Shown here in pieces: positions 1 to 9,133 of a stretch of DNA of 64,000 bases. A program made the translations under genes and the position numbers. A model generated the notes under the pieces. It searched no databases, had not been told where the DNA came from, and was given only the letters and a program-made list of their open reading frames with translations. The stretch's first letter is position 1; each line of letters opens with the position of its first letter. This DNA comes from CAVTSA01 sp963790575. Lineage in GTDB: Bacteria; Chloroflexota; Dormibacteria; Dormibacterales; Dormibacteraceae. The stretch is taken from positions 62,001 to 126,000 of the forward strand of contig CAWBPD010000001.1 of assembly GCA_963790575.1 (NCBI GenBank), read 5' to 3'.

Positions 1-1
1 C

Positions 2-3000
2 GCCTGGGTCGCGCTCACCGCTGCGCTGGCCCGCGCGGCGCACACGGCCGGACGCCCGGTGCTGGTCCTGAGCCCCAACCCCGAGCGGGTCCTGGACGAG
101 CTCCGGCCCTGGCTGGCGGGACGGCCGCGCGCCGTTCTCTTCAGTGAGGTCCTGGTTTCCTTCCTGGACCGGCCGCCGGCGTTCGACCAGGCGGTCTCCC
201 AGCGCCTCGACGCGCTCGCGGCCCTGACTCAGCCGGATCCGGTCCTGGTCGTCTCCTCGCGCCGCGCCTTACAGCGCGTCACCATGCACCCCGATGACTT
301 CCGCCGCGCCACCGTGACACTGGCGCCCGAGCAGCGGGCCGACCCGCAGCAGGTGGCGGGCCGCCTGGTCGAGCTCGGCTACAGCCGCGAGGCGCTGGCC
401 GAGGCCCCAGGACAGTTCGCCCTGCGCGGCGGGATCCTCGACATCTTTCCCTCCGGAGCCTCGACACCGGTGCGGGCCGAATTCTTCGGCGACGTGGTCG
501 ACACCTTGCGGCTCTACGACCCCCAGAACCAGCGGTCGATCATGGGCACCCCGCGCGTGGTGGCGGTGCCCGGTCGCGAGATCCTGCTCGGGCCCGAACG
601 AGGTGAAGCGGCGGTCGCGCGGATGCGTGAGGCGGGCACCCTGGAGGGACTCCGCGTCGACGTCCGCGACGAGTGGGAGGAGGACCTGGCCAGGTTGGAG
701 GTAGGGGCCGCCTTCCCGGGGGTGGAGCTGTTCTCGGGCTACCTGGAACCCCGGCGGCCGTCGCTGCTGGATCACCTGCCACCTCGCACCCTGGTGCTTG
801 ACCTGGATCGCACCCGGCAGCTGGCGACGGTGCGGGACATCGAACAGGAGACGACCATGCTGGCGGCGGCCGAGGCTCGCGACGGCGAGCTGCCGCGCGC
901 CTTCCCACCCCCGATGGTTCCCCTCGACCGGCTCGCCGAGCCCGGGCCGAGTGTGCTCGAGCTGACCACCGAGGAGTCATCGACCGGCCTCGAGCTGGCC
1001 TTCCACGACGCGACGCCGGTCGTCGGGCAGCCGGACCAGATCCGGCTGCTGGGGCGTCGGGCCGAGCACGCGGCGATCGTGCTCGCCACCGAACAACGTG
1101 AGCGCGCGGAGGCCCTCTTGCAGGAGGCTTTTGTCCGCGAGGTCCCGGCCGAGATCGAGCTCGACGTGGACTGGGAGCCACAGCCTGGTCTCTGGTGGTA
1201 CGACCGCGACCTGGCGGCCGGGTTCACCCACTCCGAGGCGGGGCTGGCGGTGCTTTCCGACGCCGAGCTGTTCGGGCGCGTGCGGCGGGCGGCGGGCCGC
1301 GTCTCCCGGGGACCCCGCCCTCAGCCCAAGGTTCAGCTCGAGTTCCAGCCCGACGAGCTGGTCGTTCACGTGGACCACGGTGTGGGCCGCTTCCTGGGCA
1401 TGCGCCTGCTCGACTCCGAGGACGAGGACGGCAGCCCGATCCAGCGCGAGTACCTGGAGCTGGAGTACGCCGAGGGCGACAAGCTCTTCGTCCCGGTCGA
1501 GAGCCTGGACCGGGTCCAGAAGTACCTGGGCGGCGGCGAGGGAAAGCCGGTCGTTCACCGGCTCGGCAGCGGCGACTGGGAGCGGGCCCGGGCACGAGCC
1601 AAGCGGAACGCGGAGGACGTGGCCGAGGACCTGCTCCGGATCTATGCCCAACGGGAGGCCAAGCCGGGCTTCGCATTCGCCCCCGACACGGTGTGGCAGG
1701 AGGAGCTGGAGCGGCGGTTCCAGTACGAGGAGACGCCGGACCAGGTGCGTGCGATCGCCGAGATCAAGGCGGACATGGAGTCGGACCGTCCGATGGATCG
1801 CCTGCTCTGTGGGGACGTCGGCTTCGGCAAGACCGAGATCGCGCTGCGGGCGGCGTTCAAAGCCGTCATGAGCGGCCGCCAGGTGGCCCTGCTGGCGCCC
1901 ACCACGATTTTGGTCCAGCAGCACTTCCAGGTCTTCACCGAGCGGCTGGCCGGGCTCCCGGTGACCGTCGAGGTACTCTCGCGCTTCCGCACTGACGACG
2001 AGCAGCGCCACACCCTCGCGGGCCTCAAGGCAGGGGCGGTGGACATCGTGATCGGCACCCACATGCTGCTGCAAAAGAACGTCCGGTTCAAGCGGCTGGG
2101 ACTGCTGATCGTGGACGAGGAGCAGCGCTTCGGGGTGATGCAGAAGGAGACCCTGAAGCGGATGCGCACGAACCTCGACGTGCTCTCGCTGTCCGCGACC
2201 CCGATCCCTCGGTCGCTCCACATGGCGGTGAGCGGCATTCGCGACATGTCGGTGGTGCAGACGCCTCCGGAGGACCGGCAGCCGATCAAGACCTACGTCA
2301 CCGCCGACGACGACGAGGTGGTGGGCGAGGTCATCGAGCGGGAGCTCGCCCGCGGCGGCCAGGTCTACTTCCTGCACAACCGGGTACGCACGATCGACAA
2401 GGCGAGGCGGCGGCTGCAGGAGCTGATCCCCGCCGCGCGTGTGATCGTGGGGCACGGACAGATGCCCGAGAACGAGCTGGCGCAGGTGATGGTCGACTTC
2501 GCCGCCCACCGCGCCGACGTGCTCTGCTGCACCACCATCATCGAGAACGGCCTTGACATTCCCAACGCGAACACGCTGGTGGTGGATCGCGCCGAGCACC
2601 TGGGACTCTCGCAGCTCTACCAGCTGCGGGGTCGCGTTGGGCGCTCTGGCAAGCGGGCCTACGCCTACTTCATGTACGACCCCCGGCGGTCGCTGACGGA
2701 GGCCGCGGACAGCCGGCTCGACGTGATGTCCGGACTCCATGAGCTGGGCCAGGGCTTCAAGATCGCCCTGCGGGACCTCGAGATCCGTGGGGCCGGCAAC
2801 CTGCTCGGCACCGAGCAGCACGGCGCGATCGCCGCGGTCGGCTTCGAGATGTACCTCCAGATGCTGCAGCAGTCCGTGGCCAGGCTCCGCTCCGGCCAGG
2901 AGGAGGACCGTGTGCGCGATGTGCTGCAGGCGCCCGAGCTGCAGCTGGACCTTCCGCTCGACCACTTCGTCCCCCGCTCCTTCATCCGCGACGAGCGGCT

Positions 3001-3397
3001 GCGCCTCGACGCCTACCGCCAGCTGGCGGCGGCGGAGGACGAGGCGGAGCTGGACCAGGTCCTGCGCTCGCTGCGGGATCGCTATGGGGAGCCGCCGACG
3101 CAGCTTGACAACCTGGTCTACTCGCTGCGCGTCAAGCTGCTGGCCCAGCGCCTGCGCCTGCGTGGCGTGGTGACCGACGGGCACGACATCGTGCTCCGCG
3201 TCGATCCCGAGCGCCTGCTCGACACCGAGGAGCTGGAACGCCAGTTCAGTGGCCGCCTGCGCGTGCGGCCCAACCGACTCCTGATGCGCCGGCAGGGCGA
3301 GGGATGGCGCGCCGAGCTGATGCGCCTGCTCGAAGCCATGCGCGAGCAGTACGAGCGAACGTCACGCCAAGAGACGATGGAGACCACCCATGCCTGA
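2..3397 (+). CDS. mfd: Transcription-repair coupling factor Mfd (5' end outside window)
   Basis: Mfd is the ATP-dependent DNA translocase that removes RNA polymerase stalled at lesions and recruits UvrA. The reading frame is already open at base 2, so the true start lies upstream. The visible part shows the UvrB-homology region, then a CarD-like RNA-polymerase-interaction segment (VVHVDHGVGRF, about 1370-1395). Superfamily 2 motor motifs follow: GDVGFGKT near 1810, VDEEQRFG near 2113 and IIENGLDIPNANT near 2535. The C-terminal TRCF domain follows. About 1130 residues are present, close to full length for the family. The stop overlaps the mazG start by 8 bp, so the two are probably cotranscribed. 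Identification is firm. Confidence 0.97.
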   Translation, partial: AWVALTAALARAAHTAGRPVLVLSPNPERVLDELRPWLAGRPRAVLFSEVLVSFLDRPPAFDQAVSQRLDALAALTQPDPVLVVSSRRALQRVTMHPDDFRRATVTLAPEQRADPQQVAGRLVELGYSREALAEAPGQFALRGGILDIFPSGASTPVRAEFFGDVVDTLRLYDPQNQRSIMGTPRVVAVPGREILLGPERGEAAVARMREAGTLEGLRVDVRDEWEEDLARLEVGAAFPGVELFSGYLEPRRPSLLDHLPPRTLVLDLDRTRQLATVRDIEQETTMLAAAEARDGELPRAFPPPMVPLDRLAEPGPSVLELTTEESSTGLELAFHDATPVVGQPDQIRLLGRRAEHAAIVLATEQRERAEALLQEAFVREVPAEIELDVDWEPQPGLWWYDRDLAAGFTHSEAGLAVLSDAELFGRVRRAAGRVSRGPRPQPKVQLEFQPDELVVHVDHGVGRFLGMRLLDSEDEDGSPIQREYLELEYAEGDKLFVPVESLDRVQKYLGGGEGKPVVHRLGSGDWERARARAKRNAEDVAEDLLRIYAQREAKPGFAFAPDTVWQEELERRFQYEETPDQVRAIAEIKADMESDRPMDRLLCGDVGFGKTEIALRAAFKAVMSGRQVALLAPTTILVQQHFQVFTERLAGLPVTVEVLSRFRTDDEQRHTLAGLKAGAVDIVIGTHMLLQKNVRFKRLGLLIVDEEQRFGVMQKETLKRMRTNLDVLSLSATPIPRSLHMAVSGIRDMSVVQTPPEDRQPIKTYVTADDDEVVGEVIERELARGGQVYFLHNRVRTIDKARRRLQELIPAARVIVGHGQMPENELAQVMVDFAAHRADVLCCTTIIENGLDIPNANTLVVDRAEHLGLSQLYQLRGRVGRSGKRAYAYFMYDPRRSLTEAADSRLDVMSGLHELGQGFKIALRDLEIRGAGNLLGTEQHGAIAAVGFEMYLQMLQQSVARLRSGQEEDRVRDVLQAPELQLDLPLDHFVPRSFIRDERLRLDAYRQLAAAEDEAELDQVLRSLRDRYGEPPTQLDNLVYSLRVKLLAQRLRLRGVVTDGHDIVLRVDPERLLDTEELERQFSGRLRVRPNRLLMRRQGEGWRAELMRLLEAMREQYERTSRQETMETTHA

Positions 3398-4190
3398 CCA
3401 GTCGCAAGCCGAGCGTCCCTATCCCGATGGGATCCCGGCCGTGTTCGAGATCGTGCGCCGCCTGCGCGCGCCCGACGGGTGCCCTTGGGATCGGGAGCAG
3501 ACGCATGAGTCGCTCCGCCCCTACCTGCTGGAGGAGACCTATGAGGTCCTGGAAACGCTCGATCGCGGAGACGACGACGAACACCTGCGCGAGGAGTTGG
3601 GGGACCTGCTGCTCCAGGTCGCGATGCACGCCGCCATCGCCGAGGAGGAGGGCCGGTTCACCGCCGCCGATGTCTCCGAGGGCGAGGCGGCGAAGATGGT
3701 CTCGCGGCATCCCCACGTCTTCGGCGACGTCCAGGTTTCGAGCGCGGAGGAAGTGCTCCGGAACTGGGAGGCCCGCAAGGCGGCCGACGCGGCCGCGAAC
3801 GGCAACGCCGACCAGCTGGTCCTGGACCGGGTCCCGGCCACGCTGCCCGCCCTGGCCTGGACCTACAACATGCAGAAGCGCGCGGCCCGCGTCGGATTCG
3901 AGACGCCCGGGCCGGCGCCGGTGGAGGCGGTGGAGGAGGGGGCAGGGGCGCTGCGGAGCGCCCCTCCCGGCCGGCCCGAGACAGAGGCGGCGGTGGGGGA
4001 GCTGCTGCTGGCCGTGGTCAGCCTCGCGCGCAGCCTCAAGGTGAACCCGGAGGACGCGCTGCGAGCCGCCGGACAGCAGTACCGCGACCGCTTCGCCCGT
4101 ATGGACGCGGCCTTGAAGGAGCGGGGGAAGGGCTACCGAGACCTTCCGGCGGGGGACGTGGAGGAGGCCTGGCAAGCGGCCGACGAGTGA
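3390..4190 (+). CDS. mazG: Nucleoside triphosphate pyrophosphohydrolase MazG
   Basis: MazG hydrolyses (d)NTPs to monophosphates and pyrophosphate, as house-cleaning or (p)ppGpp-related control. The 266-residue product opens with the typical CPWDREQTHESLRPYLLEE block (about residues 30-50). The metal-binding acidic motif REELGDLLLQ lies near residue 70, and the YNMQKRAARVGF region begins the second MazG repeat. A Gly/Pro/Glu-rich linker near residue 175 interrupts the second repeat. ATG 3390 overlaps the mfd stop by 8 bp, which suggests translational coupling. Placement of mazG directly after mfd is common in high-GC Gram-positives. Confidence 0.95.
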   Translation: MPDQSQAERPYPDGIPAVFEIVRRLRAPDGCPWDREQTHESLRPYLLEETYEVLETLDRGDDDEHLREELGDLLLQVAMHAAIAEEEGRFTAADVSEGEAAKMVSRHPHVFGDVQVSSAEEVLRNWEARKAADAAANGNADQLVLDRVPATLPALAWTYNMQKRAARVGFETPGPAPVEAVEEGAGALRSAPPGRPETEAAVGELLLAVVSLARSLKVNPEDALRAAGQQYRDRFARMDAALKERGKGYRDLPAGDVEEAWQAADE

Positions 4191-4307
4191 GCCGTCTCCA
4201 GGGAAGTGGGCGCTCTCGAGTCCCCTTCGAGGGCCTGTTCTGGGGGAGCGGCGCTTGCAAACGTCTGTTCGTTGTCCGGATTTAGGTCGCGGAAGGCGCG
4301 CGGCGGG

Positions 4308-4316
4308 TGCTACAGT
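4308..4316 (+). promoter_or_regulatory. Putative extended -10 promoter of the FtsB-like gene
   Basis: TGC followed by TACAGT forms an extended -10 element 54 bp ahead of ATG 4370, in the 179-bp gap after mazG. No convincing -35 is visible. The element supports starting the next gene at 4370 rather than further upstream. Confidence 0.35.
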
Positions 4317-4369
4317 ACCGCCAGCGCTCGTCACTCTCACAATCTCAGCCAACGTCGGAGCAACCAAAC

Positions 4370-4825
4370 ATGCGCAAGGCACGTCGCAGGCGACGTTCGA
4401 TTTCGCTGCCTTTGCTGTCCAGGGACTGGCTGCCGAAAAGCTGGCGCCTTCGCATCCCGGTTCAGGTCTCGCGGGAGAACATCCTTCTCTTGGTGGTCGC
4501 CGTGGCTACGGTCTGGATGAGCTGGGCGCTGCTTCAGGAGATCAGCCTGCGGGGCCAGATGAGGGCTGAGGCGGCACAGCTGAGACAGGAGAACGCGCAG
4601 CTGGCGGCTCAGAACCAGAGCGCCCGGCAGGACGCCCAGAACGTCCAATCCGGAGGCTGGAACGAGCAGGAGGCGCGCACGAACGGCTACACGCGACCTG
4701 GCGAACGCGTCTACATCGTGGCCGCTCCGCCCTCTCCACAGGCGGTTCCGGCACCTCCCCGCAAGCAGGCCGCGAACCCCCTCCAACGCTTCTGGGACTG
4801 GCTCACCGGCAGCACTCCTGGCTGA
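4370..4825 (+). CDS. FtsB/DivIC-like septum formation protein
   Basis: This is a 151-residue bitopic membrane protein: a very basic cytoplasmic N-terminus (MRKARRRRR), one membrane span (ILLLVVAVATVWMSWALL, about residues 45-63), then a heptad-type coiled coil (about 66-95). A Pro-rich tail ends in NPLQRFWDWLTG. This is the FtsB/DivIC layout; such proteins bridge FtsL and FtsQ/DivIB in the divisome. Start 4370 was chosen because an upstream in-frame start would lie inside the probable promoter. Proximity to mfd-mazG matches the eno-ftsB neighbourhood of actinobacteria, although eno is absent. Sequence identity in this family is low, so the family call is good but the precise name is not certain. 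Confidence 0.72.
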   Translation: MRKARRRRRSISLPLLSRDWLPKSWRLRIPVQVSRENILLLVVAVATVWMSWALLQEISLRGQMRAEAAQLRQENAQLAAQNQSARQDAQNVQSGGWNEQEARTNGYTRPGERVYIVAAPPSPQAVPAPPRKQAANPLQRFWDWLTGSTPG

Positions 4826-4869
4826 CGCAGCCAGGGTGGGCGAGGCCGCTCTTCGCCTCCGACGCGGGG

Positions 4870-4875
4870 TATAGT
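4870..4875 (+). promoter_or_regulatory. -10 element of the initiator tRNA gene
   Basis: TATAGT lies 6 bp before the first base of the tRNA, the right distance for a -10 box with transcription starting near the mature 5' end. A clear -35 is not visible. Confidence 0.45.
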
Positions 4876-4881
4876 GTCGGA

Positions 4882-4957
4882 CGCGAGGTAGAGCAATTGG
4901 CAGCTCGTCGGGCTCATAACCCGAAGGTTCTAGGTTCGAGTCCTAGCCTCGCAACCA
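4882..4957 (+). tRNA. Initiator tRNA-fMet (CAT), CCA encoded
   Basis: The cloverleaf folds fully. The acceptor stem CGCGAGG pairs with CCTCGC and leaves a C1 x A72 mismatch, the hallmark of bacterial initiator tRNA. The anticodon stem carries three consecutive G:C pairs (GGG/CCC) around loop CTCATAA, the other initiator signature. The T arm is CTAGG-TTCGAGT-CCTAG. The CCA end is encoded (4955-4957). The decayed recombinase just downstream suggests that the 3' end of this gene served as an integration site. Confidence 0.95.
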
Positions 4958-5031
4958 CGAACTTGAACTCGAAAGGGTGGCCCTGGAGCCGCCCTTTCGT
5001 CGCCTCCAGGGGTCGCTCGGTCACCGTTCGG

Positions 5032-5341
5032 TCACAGATCTCGTGACCGCACCCTCGGCTGTATCACATCCCTCACGAGATCGGTCACACCGCGTCGATG
5101 ACGGCGGCCGGCCGCCCCGCCGCCTCCCCGAGGGGTCAGGCAGCACTGGGCGTAGATGATCAGGGTGACGGCAGGCGAGCCATGACCCAGTCGCCCCGAC
5201 ACCACGTTGGATCCGCACCCGGCGCTGAGCAGCGCTGGTGACGACCGTGCCGCGATCGAGGTCGATCGTGCGCCGTGCTGCGCTGGTCTTGTGAACGCGA
5301 AAGCCCACACCACCGCGAGTCAGTTCGTGGCACAGAACCAC
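5032..5341 (-). pseudogene. Decayed phage-type tyrosine recombinase (integrase) fragment
   Basis: No intact gene was found in the 507-bp gap 4958-5464. On the minus strand two different frames carry integrase pieces. One frame reads HKTSAARRTIDLDRGTV, matching the PKT-x-S-x-RTI-x-LD stretch common in these enzymes. The next frame reads SNVVSGRLGHGSPAVTLIIY, matching the conserved VSxRLGHxSxxxTxxxYxH box with the last His lost. The HxLRH active-site region between them is missing, so the gene carries a frameshift and an internal deletion. It points towards the 3' end of the tRNA, as at a tRNA-integrated element. Confidence 0.6.
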
Positions 5342-5464
5342 GAGAGGATGGCTCTGTCACCAATGGCCATCAGCGGTTGGGTGGCCTGCACGCCACGAGC
5401 CACCAAGGCGGCCGGAATGCCGTCCGCCTGAGGAAGTGGCCGGCTGACCCCGCGACTCGGACGC

Positions 5465-7531
5465 ATGGGACTCCCCCACTGGGTGGTTGGTGGCAGAGTG
5501 GAGACGCAGGGTGGAGCCGTGATTCGGGAAGGGCCTTCTCCTCGCAAACCGACGAAGAATCTGGGTGACCGGCTCGTGGCGCAGCGCGGCCGCACATTCG
5601 TGGGGCGGGCGGCTGAACTTGAGCTGCTCGCGTCTGCGCTGGAGGCTGAGGAGCCCTCCTTCGCCGTCCTTCACGTGCACGGACCGGGCGGCGTGGGAAA
5701 GAGCGCCCTTCTTCGCATGTATGCGCAGCTGGGGAGGCAGGCCGGCCGGGTGGTTGTGCTCGTCGACGGGCACGACGTACAGCCCAACCCAGCGGCCCTC
5801 GAAGCGGCGCTCAACGTGCGGGGAAGGCGGCCGGGCCTGCTGCTGCTGGACAGCTACGAACTCCTGGCACCGTTGGATGACTGGCTTCGAGAGGAATTCC
5901 TCCCCGGGCTGCCGGCCGGCACCCTGGTCGTGATCGGCAGCCGTCAGCCGCCCGCCGCCGGCTGGCAGCCGGACCCTGCCTGGCGGGGTCTGCTCCGCAC
6001 CGTCCGGCTGCCCAATCTGACGGATCGCGAAGCGCTCGCCTACCTAGCCGCCGGCGGTGTGCCGGAGGACCTCCGGGCAGCGGCCGTTGAACTGGCCAGA
6101 GGGCTGCCCCTGGCTCTGACGTTGGTGGTGGATGCCGTCGCACGCGGCGGCCGCGATGCGGTGGCCGCCGCCATGAACGACCCGGATCTGCTCCGATCGC
6201 TGGTCTCCTCCCTGCACGAGGCGGCGCCCGACGACCTGCACCGCCGGGCTCTGGACGTCTCGGCGCTGGCCCGGGTCACGGACGAGTCCCTCCTGCGCGC
6301 GACACTCGGGATCGATGACTCGGAGCGCGTCTTCGCTTGGCTTCGCCGGCTGTCCTGCATGGAGTCTGGGCCTCGGGGTCTCTATCCCCACGATCTCGCT
6401 CGCGAGGTGCTCGAGGCAGACCTCCGCTGGCGGGACGAACCTCGGCATCGCGAACTCAGCGGCCGGATTCTGGGTGACGTCTTTCGCCGGGCGGCAAGCG
6501 AACGAGGCCGCCCCCAGGACGAGGCCATCTACGACCTCTTCTTCACGCTGCGATTCGACCCCGTTCAGCGGCGGTACTGGGACTGGGAGACACTCGGCGC
6601 TGCCGTGGCAGAACCCGTCCGGCCGCACGATCGTTCTTCCGTCTTGTCGGTGGTGGCCGCACATGAGGGGGAGGAGTCCGCCGCGCTGGCCGCCCACTGG
6701 CTGGATCGCCAGCCGGCGGCCTTCAGCGTCTACCGCGTCCGAGGTGAGACGGCGGGAGTGATCTGCTGGCTATCGCTGGCGGACGCGGCACCAGCGGACA
6801 TCCAGACGGATCCGGTCACTGCGGCTGCCTGGACGCACGTCCAGGCGCAGGCCCCCCTTGCTGCCGGTGCCGAGATCCTGCTGCTTCGGTTCCACCTCGA
6901 TCGAGTGGCCGCCCAACGCCCCTCCCAGACCGTCAACCTGGTCTCTCTCCGGCACGTCCAGCTGGTGGCGAATCACCCCGCGCTGGTCTGGTCCTTCCTC
7001 GTCGTCACCGACCCGGCGTTCTGGGCCCCTCACTTCGAGGCGATCGACTTCGAGAGGGTCCGCGGCGGCGACGTCGCCATAGGCAATCGTCGCTTCTCGA
7101 TCTTCGCGCACGATTTCCGGCACCCTAGCCCGCGCTGGGATGGCCTCCGCTCGACGCTCCCGCAGCCCGGCCCGCCCCTGGCCCGGAGCGCCTTCGAGGT
7201 GGCGGTGAAGCAGGCGCTGCGGAACTGCAATCGGCCCGACCTCCTGGGCCGGAACCCGCTTGCCGGGCTGCGGTGGGTCGATGAAGCCGGCGCAGGCGGC
7301 CCTGCCCTGCGGGCGGCCCTCGTCCAGGCTGCTGAGACGCTCCGCGGGCACCCCCGCGACGAGAAGCTGTACCGCGCCCTGGATCGCACCTATTTCCGGC
7401 CCGCGCCCACCCAGGAGCGGGCGGCCGAGCTGCTGGACCTGCCGTTCTCCAGCTACCGACGCCACCTCACTCAGGGGGTGGCCCGGGTCGTCGACGTGCT
7501 CTGGGAGCGCGAGCACCTGAGCAGAAACTGA
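5465..7531 (+). CDS. STAND/AAA-type ATPase with GNAT-like middle and helical C-terminal domain
   Basis: A large 688-residue protein. After a short variable N-terminus comes a P-loop (GPGGVGKSALL, about residues 77-87) and a Walker B-like strand (GLLLLDSYE, about 123-131). A VVIGSRQPP segment resembling the sensor strand of NB-ARC/STAND NTPases follows, then the GLPLAL motif (about 214-219). The middle (about 420-560) reads like a degenerate acetyltransferase fold: AFSVYRVRGETAGVICWL, later LLLRFHLDR. The C-terminal 60 residues contain a helix-turn-helix-like segment. STAND proteins act as regulatory or defence switches; the role here is unknown. The start is uncertain, with GTG 5519 as an alternative. 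The gene lies between the integrase relic and an FAD monooxygenase. Confidence 0.62.
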   Translation: MGLPHWVVGGRVETQGGAVIREGPSPRKPTKNLGDRLVAQRGRTFVGRAAELELLASALEAEEPSFAVLHVHGPGGVGKSALLRMYAQLGRQAGRVVVLVDGHDVQPNPAALEAALNVRGRRPGLLLLDSYELLAPLDDWLREEFLPGLPAGTLVVIGSRQPPAAGWQPDPAWRGLLRTVRLPNLTDREALAYLAAGGVPEDLRAAAVELARGLPLALTLVVDAVARGGRDAVAAAMNDPDLLRSLVSSLHEAAPDDLHRRALDVSALARVTDESLLRATLGIDDSERVFAWLRRLSCMESGPRGLYPHDLAREVLEADLRWRDEPRHRELSGRILGDVFRRAASERGRPQDEAIYDLFFTLRFDPVQRRYWDWETLGAAVAEPVRPHDRSSVLSVVAAHEGEESAALAAHWLDRQPAAFSVYRVRGETAGVICWLSLADAAPADIQTDPVTAAAWTHVQAQAPLAAGAEILLLRFHLDRVAAQRPSQTVNLVSLRHVQLVANHPALVWSFLVVTDPAFWAPHFEAIDFERVRGGDVAIGNRRFSIFAHDFRHPSPRWDGLRSTLPQPGPPLARSAFEVAVKQALRNCNRPDLLGRNPLAGLRWVDEAGAGGPALRAALVQAAETLRGHPRDEKLYRALDRTYFRPAPTQERAAELLDLPFSSYRRHLTQGVARVVDVLWEREHLSRN

Positions 7532-7604
7532 ACAGGTTCTGGGCTGGCAACTGAACAGCGAGCCACGGCACCTTACTTACCGACACAAGTGAGGAGGTGT
7601 TTGA

Positions 7605-8975
7605 TTGGCAACCAGAGTTGGCGACCACGCGGTGGTGGTCGGTGGAAGCATCGCGGGCCTGCTGGCGGCCCGCGTGCTGGCGGAAACCCATGCCCGGGTG
7701 ACGGTCGTCGAGCGCGACGCACTTCCGGCGGAACCCGCTCATCGGCGTGGCGTTCCCCAGGCCCGGCACGTGCACGGGCTGCTGCCGATGGGCCATCGGT
7801 TGCTGGAGGAGCTGTTCGAGGGCCTGACCGAAGAGTTGCTCGTCGCCGGGGCGCTGCCCGGTGACTCGCTGGGAAACGTTCGGTTGCTGCTCTCAGGGCA
7901 ACGGCTGGCTCAGACCTCGAGCGGCGCGCCGGGACTGTTCCTCGGCCGGCCACTGCTGGAGGCCCACGTCCGCCGGCGAGTCCGCCAGGTGCCCAATGTC
8001 GTGATGCTGGATTGTCACAATGCCGTGGATCTGGTGACGACCCAGGACCGGCGGCGAGTGATCGGAATTCGTGTGCACGCGGCCCAGCCTGAGGGCATGC
8101 CGGAGACGGTGTGCAGCGACCTGGTCGTGGACGCGACCGGCCGAGGTTCGCGAACGCCAAAGTGGCTTTCGCAGCTCGGGTATCCGAACCCGCCCCGCGA
8201 CGAGGTGCAGGTCGGCGTGCAGTACGCCAGCCGGCTCTTCCGGTTGCGACCGGAAGCGCTCGGCGGCGACAAGTTGGTGATCACCGGCGGCACCGCGACC
8301 CATCCGCGAGGTGGGGCGCTGGAGGCGATCGAGGGCGGCCGCCACCTCGCGTCAGTGGCGGGCGTGCTCGGAGACCGGCCCCCGGTCGAGCTCCCCGATT
8401 TCCTCCAGTTCTGCCGGACGCTCGCATTCCCGGACATGCACGACGCCCTCATCGACGCCACACCGCTCGACGGTGGGGCCAGGTTTGGTTACCCGTTCGA
8501 CGTCCGTGTCCGGTACGAACGCGTGGAGCGGTTCCCCGCTGGACTGTTGGTGATCGGGGATGCGGTCTGCTCGCTCAATCCGACCTATGGGCAGGGGATG
8601 ACGGTCGCCGCGCTGCAGGCTGTGGCGCTGCGGCGGATGCTGGCCCGGGGAGTCCACCCCGAGGCGGGCGGGTACTTCCACGAGATCGCCAAGGTCATCG
8701 ATCCTGCCTGGGACGCCGCACTGTCCAACGACCTCGCCAATCCCGGGGTGGTTGGAAGGCGGACGTTGAGGATGCGGCTGGTCAATACGTACGTCGCGCA
8801 ATTTCACGCCGCCGCGGCAGCCGACGCCGAGCTGGCACGTGCCTTCGTACGCGTGAACGGATTCCTTGACCCCCCGCAGACTCTCTTGCGGCCGGACCGC
8901 ATGGCCCGGGTCCTGGCCACGTCCATCCGCACGCGCGCGAGCGCCCACCGCCGCTCGAGCGGCAGCATGACGTAG
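7605..8975 (+). CDS. FAD-dependent monooxygenase/oxidoreductase
   Basis: A 456-residue flavoprotein of the p-hydroxybenzoate-hydroxylase/UbiH-like group. It has an N-terminal dinucleotide-binding GGSIAGLLAARVL (about residues 14-26), a DATGRG motif near 176, and the GDAVCSLNPTYGQGM block (about 306-320) that binds the FAD ribityl/phosphate. These enzymes use NAD(P)H and O2 to oxidise aromatic, polyketide or isoprenoid substrates; the substrate cannot be read from sequence. TTG 7605 was chosen as start because GAGGAGG lies 7 bp upstream. It follows the STAND ATPase gene by 73 bp on the same strand, possibly as a two-gene unit. Confidence 0.85.
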   Translation: MATRVGDHAVVVGGSIAGLLAARVLAETHARVTVVERDALPAEPAHRRGVPQARHVHGLLPMGHRLLEELFEGLTEELLVAGALPGDSLGNVRLLLSGQRLAQTSSGAPGLFLGRPLLEAHVRRRVRQVPNVVMLDCHNAVDLVTTQDRRRVIGIRVHAAQPEGMPETVCSDLVVDATGRGSRTPKWLSQLGYPNPPRDEVQVGVQYASRLFRLRPEALGGDKLVITGGTATHPRGGALEAIEGGRHLASVAGVLGDRPPVELPDFLQFCRTLAFPDMHDALIDATPLDGGARFGYPFDVRVRYERVERFPAGLLVIGDAVCSLNPTYGQGMTVAALQAVALRRMLARGVHPEAGGYFHEIAKVIDPAWDAALSNDLANPGVVGRRTLRMRLVNTYVAQFHAAAAADAELARAFVRVNGFLDPPQTLLRPDRMARVLATSIRTRASAHRRSSGSMT

Positions 8976-9000
8976 GCCCCCTCCGCACGAGTCGATCGCC

Positions 9001-9110
9001 CCGCTGGTGCACCAACGGGCCCGACGAGGGTCGGGAAAGCCCCGCTGGTGCACGTGCACCAACGGGCCCGACGAGGGTCGCGATGAGCCCCGGTGGTGCA
9101 CCGACGGGGC
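9001..9110. repeat. Intergenic palindromic repeat cluster (GGTGCACCAACGGG family)
   Basis: Three units lie about 45 bp apart in the gap after the FAD enzyme: CCGCTGGTGCACCAACGGG at 9001, a copy with an extra GTGCAC near 9041, and CCCCGGTGGTGCACCGACGGGG near 9088. The first two are followed by the same CCGACGAGGGTCG tail. The core GGTGCACC is a perfect palindrome. The same motif recurs at 22141-22212 and 52853-52960. It is not a tandem coding repeat and has no terminator-like T tract. Confidence 0.8.
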
Positions 9111-9133
9111 AAGCGTCTGCCACCATGGGTTGC

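Noticed and set aside
977..3184. Long antisense open frame opposite mfd
   Set aside because: High GC makes the complementary frames of true genes open. It has low-complexity His/Arg/Leu-rich sequence, no Shine-Dalgarno and no motif, while mfd is certain.
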